Translations under genes and position numbers: made by a program
The notes under the pieces: generated by a model
The model's input: only the letters and a program-made list of their open reading frames with translations
Told to the model about the DNA's origin: nothing
Databases searched by the model: none
Shown here: positions 13,359 through 18,259 of the stretch, one piece after another
How the letters are laid out: each line of letters opens with the position of its first letter
How positions within the stretch are numbered: the first letter of the stretch is position 1
NCBI GenBank assembly: GCA_017528675.1
Contig: JAFXOO010000280.1
Location: forward strand, 1-18,259
DNA from: Oscillospiraceae bacterium
GTDB taxonomy: Bacteria; Bacillota; Clostridia; Oscillospirales; Ruminococcaceae
Length of the DNA stretch: 18,259 nucleotides
Direction of reading: 5' to 3'

Positions 13359-14413
13359 GCGATCAGCCACCCCCCTAACAATCCGATCAGGGCAAAGGCT
13401 GCCACGATCAATGCGCAGACACCAAGCAGCTTGCCGGTGTTCAGAGGCGGTGTGCCCGCCTGCTTGCCGGTCTGGCCGTTGATGGCAAAGCCGTACTGTC
13501 TGCCCTTGTACTGGTAGGTCATAAACCAGACAGGCAGCAGCATGTACAGCCAGTCGGTGCGGAGCACCTGCATATCTGACTGCGTGACACGGACAGAGTC
13601 ATAGCCTGCCATGGAACCACGCAGCAGCGCATCACTGCCGTTGACGGCACGGTTGCGGATACGGGGGAAAACCTGCGCCTTGTTGACATCATATTTATCC
13701 GAAAGGAAGCCGCTGAGGTAGGCCATCTCAAAATCCTTTGCACCGTCGTAGTCAAACGGCTCGATTGCCTCCATCAGCTCATCCTCGATCTTGCTGGAGC
13801 CGTCAGCGGGGATGCCGTGAAAGCGGATGCCGGCGTCCCGGAATACATCATATTCCTTGATTTCCGTGTAGCGGTAATCGCCTGATGTCCAGGAACGGTT
13901 CTTCTTGCAGACCGCACGCATCACGCCGTGTACACTGCAATCCGCCACCCAGAACGGTACATAGACTCCCGCCATATGAAGAAGCTGGCTGTCGCTCATG
14001 AAGCTTTTCGGTAAAAACCAGCGCTTTTTGCACCAGTCCCGGAAGATGCCCTCTGCATCCTCACGGCTGATTTTGAACGGGATGACCCTTGCGGGGCGGT
14101 ACTCGCCCTCCAGACGTCCTTTGAGAACCACCGGATTGTGGCAGTAATAGCATTCTGATGCAACGGTGTTCTTGTCGGTCACAAGCTCGGCACCGCAGCT
14201 CGGACAGACGTAGAGATTGTTCCCCTCAGCGAATTCTTCACGCCGGGGAGCCTCCTGCTTTTCCTTTTCCTGGCGCTGCTCATTGGCGGCCTTGCACTCC
14301 TCCGGTGTAAAGAAGCTCTCGCAGTATTCACAGACAACGCCCTGCTTCCTGGGATTGAACCGCAGCTCGGCGGCGCAGTTCGGGCATTTGTACTGCTGGA
14401 CATCTTTTGACAT
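13355..14413 (-). CDS. Double zinc-ribbon (TFIIB-type) membrane-anchored protein
   Basis: The 352-residue protein opens with two zinc ribbons, Cys10/Cys13 with Cys28/Cys31 and Cys70/Cys73 with Cys88/Cys91, separated by a Lys/Glu-rich linker (41-62). A middle region of about 200 residues has no motif I can name. The end carries the pattern LYMLLPVWFMTYQYKGRQYGFAINGQTGK (289-317) and a hydrophobic segment at about 328-350, so it is probably a tail-anchored cytoplasmic protein. Database names such as 'TFIIB-type zinc ribbon-containing protein' describe the fold only and do not imply a transcription factor. GGGAGG about 8 bases before ATG 14413 fixes the start. It overlaps the TPM gene by ATGA and follows the ligase gene by 51 bases. 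Confidence 0.9.
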   Translation of the reverse strand: MSKDVQQYKCPNCAAELRFNPRKQGVVCEYCESFFTPEECKAANEQRQEKEKQEAPRREEFAEGNNLYVCPSCGAELVTDKNTVASECYYCHNPVVLKGRLEGEYRPARVIPFKISREDAEGIFRDWCKKRWFLPKSFMSDSQLLHMAGVYVPFWVADCSVHGVMRAVCKKNRSWTSGDYRYTEIKEYDVFRDAGIRFHGIPADGSSKIEDELMEAIEPFDYDGAKDFEMAYLSGFLSDKYDVNKAQVFPRIRNRAVNGSDALLRGSMAGYDSVRVTQSDMQVLRTDWLYMLLPVWFMTYQYKGRQYGFAINGQTGKQAGTPPLNTGKLLGVCALIVAAFALIGLLGGWLIA

Positions 14414-14464
14414 AGCTTCACCTCCCGCTGTTGCTACAAAGAATTACCGGATCGTCCGGCCGGA

Positions 14465-15784
14465 TCAGAGCTTCCGGTTGTCCACAACACGCTTTGCCTT
14501 GCCCTCAAAGCGGGGGAGCGTGCCGGGAGCAGTCAGCGTGACCTTGGTCATGATGCCAACAACGGACTTGATCTGATTCTGGATATGCTTCTGCAAACGC
14601 TGCATTTCACCGAGCGAATCGGTCATGCTGAATACCTCACCGGTCATTTCGACCTTGACCTCAAGCGTATCGGAGTTGTTCACTCTGTCCACAACGAGCT
14701 GGTAATGCGGCGCAACGCCCGGTGTTTTCACGAGGACAGTCTCGATCTGGGACGGGAATACGTTGACACCACGGACAACGATCATGTCGTCCGTTCTGCC
14801 GGTGATGCGGCCCATGCGGACGGTGGTTCTGCCGCAGGCGCACTTCTCGTTGTAGAGCGTGCAGATATCATGCGTGCGGTAGCGGAGCATCGGCATGCCC
14901 TTCTTGGTGATGGTGGTGAAGACCAGCTCGCCGGCAGTGCCGTAGGGAAGCTGCTTGCCGGTCACGGGGTCGATGATCTCCGCAATCACATGGTCCTCGT
15001 TGATGTGGGCGCCGTGCTTTTCCTCGCACTCGAATGCCACGCCGGGGCCTGCAATCTCGGTCAGGCCGTAGATATCACGGGCATCAATGCCCAGAGACTC
15101 CTGGATGTGCTCACGCATGGCCTCTGTCCACGGCTCTGCGCCGAACAGACCTGCCCGGAGCTTGATATCCCTGCCGGGAACAAGGCCGGCATTCCGGATG
15201 GATTCACCGAGATATGCCGCATAGGAAGGTGTGCAGCAGAGAATCGTTGTACCGAGTTCCTGCATCATCATGAGCTGGCGCTGGGTATTGCCGGAGGACA
15301 TCGGGATGACCATGGTGCCGGTGCGGGTGGCACCCTGATGTGCACCGAGGCCGCCGGTGAACAGACCGTAGCCATAGCAGACCTGCACCACATCTTCCCT
15401 GCTGGCGCCGATGGATGCCATGGCACGGGCGACCATCTCTGTCCAGATCTCGACATCGCCTTCGGTATAGCCGGAGACAATGGGCTTGCCGGTGGTGCCG
15501 GATGAACCCTGGATGCGGACGATCTCCTCATTCGGCACGGCAAACAGACCGAAGGGGAAGGTGTCCCGCAGGTCGGTCTTTTCCATGAACGGGAGCTTGA
15601 CGATATCCTCAATCGTCTCGATGTCCTCAGGCTTTACGCCCTTGGCATCCATGCGCTCCCGGTAGAGCGTCACGTTGTCGTATTCGTGCTGAACAGTCTC
15701 ACGGAGGCGCTTCCCTTGCAGTTTACGTCTTTCTGCCGGGTCCATGCACTCCATTTCAGGATTCCATATGGTTGATTTTGACAT
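14465..15784 (-). CDS. paaK: Phenylacetate-CoA ligase family enzyme
   Basis: This ATP-dependent adenylate-forming ligase joins phenylacetate or a related aryl acid to CoA. In gut Firmicutes, homologues are often tied to fermentation of aromatic amino acids. The 439-residue length is typical. It has the P-loop QGSSGTTGKP at 92-101, YGLTE at 239-243, GELVFTT at 285-291, RYRTHD with Asp306, the hinge region GRITGRTDDMIVVRGVNVFPSQIE at 325-348 and the C-terminal catalytic Lys429 in EGKAKRVV. Cys253, His257, Cys315 and Cys317 could form the zinc site seen in some relatives. AAAGGAG 8 bases before the ATG confirms the start. No indolepyruvate oxidoreductase gene is adjacent, so the true substrate is open. 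Confidence 0.94.
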   Translation of the reverse strand: MSKSTIWNPEMECMDPAERRKLQGKRLRETVQHEYDNVTLYRERMDAKGVKPEDIETIEDIVKLPFMEKTDLRDTFPFGLFAVPNEEIVRIQGSSGTTGKPIVSGYTEGDVEIWTEMVARAMASIGASREDVVQVCYGYGLFTGGLGAHQGATRTGTMVIPMSSGNTQRQLMMMQELGTTILCCTPSYAAYLGESIRNAGLVPGRDIKLRAGLFGAEPWTEAMREHIQESLGIDARDIYGLTEIAGPGVAFECEEKHGAHINEDHVIAEIIDPVTGKQLPYGTAGELVFTTITKKGMPMLRYRTHDICTLYNEKCACGRTTVRMGRITGRTDDMIVVRGVNVFPSQIETVLVKTPGVAPHYQLVVDRVNNSDTLEVKVEMTGEVFSMTDSLGEMQRLQKHIQNQIKSVVGIMTKVTLTAPGTLPRFEGKAKRVVDNRKL

Positions 15785-15831
15785 GTAAAAAACTCCTTTG
15801 TTCGCAGTTTTGAAGTAAAGATGCTGTAGAA

Positions 15832-15861
15832 ATTATAGCACATCGGGGGCGGATATGTCAA
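15832..15861 (-). promoter_or_regulatory. Sigma-A promoter of the ligase/zinc-ribbon/TPM unit
   Basis: On the minus strand TTGACA (15861-15856), an 18-base spacer and TATAAT (15837-15832) match consensus boxes. The start would be near 15825, giving a leader of about 40 bases before AAAGGAG and the ATG at 15784. Confidence 0.87.
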
Positions 15862-15952
15862 GAGGTGACGGAGATTTCCGAAGGATGGCAACCGGCTCCG
15901 GCCCTTCAGCGGGTCAGCAGAATGCTGCACACAGGTTCTCACAAACAGATTA

Positions 15953-15981
15953 TTGACAATCTCTCCACAATCTGGTATAAT
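15953..15981 (+). promoter_or_regulatory. Perfect sigma-A promoter of the lipase operon
   Basis: TTGACA (15953-15958), 17 bases and TATAAT (15976-15981) match consensus exactly. The promoter is divergent from the ligase promoter, with about 91 bases between the two -35 boxes. The transcript would begin near 15988, so the hairpin CCCGGA/TCCGGG at 15990-16004 would sit at its extreme 5' end, where it could protect the message. Confidence 0.88.
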
Positions 15982-16064
15982 AAAGATTGCCCGGAACATC
16001 CGGGATTTCACATTTCATCAACCGGTTTTCAACAGGATTTTCAACATGATGGGAGGTGTTCGGT

Positions 16065-16874
16065 TTGGGTTCCTGTTCGACCCGTTATCCGATACTGCTG
16101 CTGCACGGAATGAATTTTGGTGACCGTCTGCCGCTGCACCGCTACTGGGGACGCATCCCTGAGGAGCTGCGCCAGCGGGGCGCTGTGATCTACACCAGCA
16201 CACATGACGGGAATGCCACCATCCAGGAGAATGCCAGAGCGCTTGTGCCGCTGATAAGACAGATACTGCGGGAGACAGGTGCGGATAAGGTCAATATCAT
16301 TGCCCACTCCAAGGGCGGCCTGGAGGCACGCTACCTGATCTCCTCACTCGGAGAAGCCAGGCATATCGCCTCTGTTACCACGCTCGGCACGCCGCACAAC
16401 GGCTCACCGACGGTGGATGCGCTGCTGGAGAAATACCCTGAGCAGATCAGGAAGGGGAGCCGCTTCTTTGACAAGCTCCGCCGGATCGCCGGCGACCGGC
16501 ACCCACAGACACTTCTGGTGATCCGTCAGCTCACAACGGCGTACATGAAGAAATTCAATATCCGCAATGCTGATGTGCACGGGGTGTTCTGCCAGAGCTA
16601 TGCCTTCCTGATGTCGCACTGGTACAATGATGTGTTCCTGAGCCTCCCCTACCGCATAGTGGACCGCTATGAGGGCAGAAACGACGGGCTGGTTTCGCCA
16701 AGGAGCGCAAGGTGGAAGAATTTCCGTGGTACCCTCAAGGGACTTTCGCATGCCAATGCGATTGATTTTCTGCATACCGAGAACATGTACGGCGCCGAAG
16801 AAGATACCCGGTTCATGGCGCTGGCACAAATTTACATCCAGATCATTGAGGAGCTGAAAGGACGGGGAATGTGA
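16065..16874 (+). CDS. Lipase-like alpha/beta hydrolase, cytoplasmic
   Basis: This 269-residue serine hydrolase resembles bacterial triacylglycerol lipases of the Pseudomonas type. It has the oxyanion segment ILLLHGM (10-16), the nucleophile elbow AHSKGG with Ser82, TTLGTPHNGS (105-114), the acid EGRNDGLVSPRSARW with Asp207 and a late His229 in GLSHANAIDF. The elbow has Ala where most lipases have the first Gly. No signal peptide is visible, so it probably acts inside the cell on an unknown ester. The TTG at 16065 is the likely start because GGGAGG ends 8 bases before it. An in-frame GTG at 16056 lies inside that ribosome site and can be discounted. The stop codon overlaps the next start. Confidence 0.9.
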   Translation: MGSCSTRYPILLLHGMNFGDRLPLHRYWGRIPEELRQRGAVIYTSTHDGNATIQENARALVPLIRQILRETGADKVNIIAHSKGGLEARYLISSLGEARHIASVTTLGTPHNGSPTVDALLEKYPEQIRKGSRFFDKLRRIAGDRHPQTLLVIRQLTTAYMKKFNIRNADVHGVFCQSYAFLMSHWYNDVFLSLPYRIVDRYEGRNDGLVSPRSARWKNFRGTLKGLSHANAIDFLHTENMYGAEEDTRFMALAQIYIQIIEELKGRGM

Positions 16875-17173
16875 TGCTGTCAGAATTGATTCCCGGACTT
16901 GGCATATTCTATCTGGTGATGAGCGTGATTGCCTTCATCAGCTACGGACGGGACAAGCGCCTTGCCAGAGAGAAGACATGGCGTACCCCCGAAAAAGTCC
17001 TGCTGCTGCTCGGATTCCTCGGCGGCGGCTTCGGCGCCGTTGCCGGTATGGAGGTATTCCGCCACAAAACGAAGCACTGGTACTTCTGGGCAGTCAACAT
17101 TGCAGGGCTTGTCTGGCAGATCGGGCTGCTGGTGGTTCTGGTACTGATTCACCAGGGAATCCTGGTGTCATGA
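16874..17173 (+). CDS. DUF1294 small membrane protein
   Basis: The 99-residue membrane protein matches DUF1294: two or three hydrophobic segments (about 6-22, 40-56 and 70-92) and the motifs YGRDKRLA (23-30), WRTPEKVLLLLGFLGGGFGA (35-54) and FRHKTKHWYF (61-70). Its function is unknown. ATG 16874 shares one base with the lipase stop, and GGGG lies 6 bases upstream; a GTG one codon earlier is possible. Some family members are fused to cold-shock domains, but this one is the membrane part only. Confidence 0.9.
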   Translation: MLSELIPGLGIFYLVMSVIAFISYGRDKRLAREKTWRTPEKVLLLLGFLGGGFGAVAGMEVFRHKTKHWYFWAVNIAGLVWQIGLLVVLVLIHQGILVS

Positions 17174-17184
17174 AGGAGGCTTTT

Positions 17185-18165
17185 ATGAAACTGAATATGA
17201 ATTATCCCCTGATTCAGCGTATCCGTGAGGAGGAGGAGTTCCGCACGCCAAAGAACCTGCTCCTCAAGCTGCTGATTTTCGGCATTGTGTTCCTGATTGC
17301 ATCGATTGCAGAGAGCGTTGCCATGTTCGGCGGGTTCTTCCCGAAGCTGATGCAATGGGCAAGCAGCCAGATGACAGAAAACGGGGGCGGTACGGTCTCC
17401 TCGCAGGATCTGATGGACAAGCTCCAGAACATGCTGCTTGACCCGGAGTACACCTATATTCTGCTGGTATCCACGGTGCTTGCCACGGTCGTGACGGTCT
17501 GCTTCTGTATCTTTGTGGAGGGCAGACCTCTGCGCACAATGGGCTTCCGGAAGGAGAACGGCATCCTGAAGTACTTCATCGGCCTTGGTGCGGGCTTTGT
17601 GATGTTCAGCCTGATTGTACTGGTATCCTATCTTATGGGCGGTCTGACCTGGAACGGCTTCAAGGGCGGCTCTGCCGGCAGCATTGCGCTTGTGTTCTTC
17701 GGATTTATGCTCCAGGGCATGAGCGAGGAGGTCATCTTCCGTGGGTATCTGATGACCACGATTCTGCGCCACCACAATGTATGGTGGGCAGTCGGCGTGA
17801 ACAGCGTCCTTTTTGCAGCAGCACACTGCGGGAACAAAGGATTTTCCATCATGGCGGTGGTCAATCTGATTCTGTATGCCGTTATGATCTCGCTGTACAC
17901 GCTGCGGACGGATAATCTCTGGGGCGCATGCGCTGTCCACGGTATCTGGAACTTTGTACAGGGCAATTTCTATGGCCTGCCCGTCAGCGGCATTGATTCC
18001 GGCGATACGGTTTTCTCGATGTCGCTCAAGGGTGAGAATGCCCTCCTCAACGGCGGCGCATTCGGCCTGGAAGCAAGTCTTGCCACGACCATTGTGATGG
18101 GCGTGATCATCGCACTGCTGCTGCTGCTTCCGTATCATCCCAAGGCAGATGAGGATGCTGCATGA
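17185..18165 (+). CDS. CPBP-family intramembrane glutamic endopeptidase (CAAX-like)
   Basis: This 326-residue multi-spanning protein has the CPBP/Abi signature: EEVIFRGYL with Glu181, Glu182 and Arg186, then His214 in FAAAHCGNKG and His252 in VHGIWNFVQGN. These form the intramembrane active site of Rce1-like proteases. In bacteria such proteins may process peptides, confer bacteriocin immunity or act in protein maturation; the substrate here is unknown. The start is ATG 17185 with AAGGAGG five bases before it. The earlier ATG at 17170 overlaps the DUF1294 stop as ATGA but has no ribosome site. A frame open from 16978 crosses DUF1294 and is not real. The stop overlaps the next start (ATGA at 18162-18165). 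Confidence 0.92.
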   Translation: MKLNMNYPLIQRIREEEEFRTPKNLLLKLLIFGIVFLIASIAESVAMFGGFFPKLMQWASSQMTENGGGTVSSQDLMDKLQNMLLDPEYTYILLVSTVLATVVTVCFCIFVEGRPLRTMGFRKENGILKYFIGLGAGFVMFSLIVLVSYLMGGLTWNGFKGGSAGSIALVFFGFMLQGMSEEVIFRGYLMTTILRHHNVWWAVGVNSVLFAAAHCGNKGFSIMAVVNLILYAVMISLYTLRTDNLWGACAVHGIWNFVQGNFYGLPVSGIDSGDTVFSMSLKGENALLNGGAFGLEASLATTIVMGVIIALLLLLPYHPKADEDAA

Positions 18166-18259
18166 GAACGGCACTTATCACCGGTGCCAGCGGCGGCATC
18201 GGTTATGCCATTGCAGCGGCGCTGGCAAAGGACGGCTGTCTGCCGGTGCTGCATTATCA
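18162..18259 (+). CDS. Short-chain dehydrogenase/reductase, N-terminal fragment
   Basis: Only the first 32 codons lie in the window. The translation starts MRTALITGASGGIGYAIAAALAK, the beta1-alpha1 NAD(P)-binding turn (TGxxxGIG) of the SDR family. The closest style is FabG-like 3-oxoacyl-ACP reductase, but the fragment is too short to choose among SDRs. ATG 18162 overlaps the CPBP stop (ATGA), with GAGG seven bases upstream, so it is translationally coupled to that gene. The rest lies beyond the right edge. Confidence 0.9.
   Translation, partial: MRTALITGASGGIGYAIAAALAKDGCLPVLHY

Noticed and set aside
13359..13370. GTG start for the TPM protein
   Set aside because: ATG 13358 gives the ATGA overlap and a cleaner signal peptide.
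16020..16046. Two TTTTCAACA copies resembling origin-type repeats
   Set aside because: Only two short copies, no DnaA-box cluster and no dnaA or dnaN nearby; they lie in the leader of the lipase transcript.
16978..17184. Upstream extension of the CPBP protease
   Set aside because: It overlaps DUF1294 in another frame, while AAGGAGG directly precedes ATG 17185.
1..18259. tRNA, rRNA, CRISPR array, insertion sequence or defence system
   Set aside because: I looked for cloverleaf features, regular spaced repeats, transposase or nuclease motifs and found none.

Overview
The window reads as chromosomal DNA of an anaerobic gut Firmicute, most likely a Ruminococcus-like member of the Oscillospiraceae. 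The basis is a fairly GC-rich but clearly Gram-positive gene set: strong AGGAGG-type ribosome sites, textbook TTGACA/TATAAT promoters, SpoIID, YqhQ/DUF1385, an OmpR-type two-component pair and a phenylacetate-CoA ligase. I saw no transposase, integrase, CRISPR array, tRNA or rRNA. The species assignment is inference from gene content and style.

Layout. Bases 1-275 are noncoding and hold a long, imperfect + strand hairpin, further palindromes and a small intrinsic terminator. Bases 276-9137 are eight genes on the minus strand, in transcription order: citrate synthase, a lipoprotein with two calcium-loop-like repeats, an AT-rich two-TM orphan, an OmpR-family response regulator, its histidine kinase, DUF1385 (YqhQ-like), prmC and recA. 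A near-consensus promoter drives citrate synthase, and the next four genes follow with overlaps or gaps of at most 66 bases, so citrate synthase to histidine kinase could be one operon. Hairpin-filled gaps separate the histidine kinase from DUF1385 and prmC from recA.

Bases 9290-12057 carry two plus-strand genes, a SpoIID-type peptidoglycan lytic protein and a sodium:solute symporter with its own perfect promoter. Bases 12058-12470 are a noncoding palindrome array ending in a long stem-loop. Bases 12471-15784 are a minus-strand unit (phenylacetate-CoA ligase, double zinc-ribbon membrane protein, secreted TPM-domain protein) under a TTGACA-18-TATAAT promoter. A divergent perfect promoter starts a plus-strand run from 16065: a cytoplasmic lipase-like hydrolase with a probable TTG start, DUF1294, a CPBP-family membrane protease and the start of a short-chain dehydrogenase, cut by the window end. 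All are tightly coupled.

The least explained material is noncoding. The 10-86 hairpin has tandem G-A internal loops spaced about one helical turn apart, and its G-U pairs fit only the + strand RNA. Palindrome arrays of similar design recur at 103-224, 1503-1569, 3491-3616 and 12073-12330. No known novel defence or mobile system is visible.
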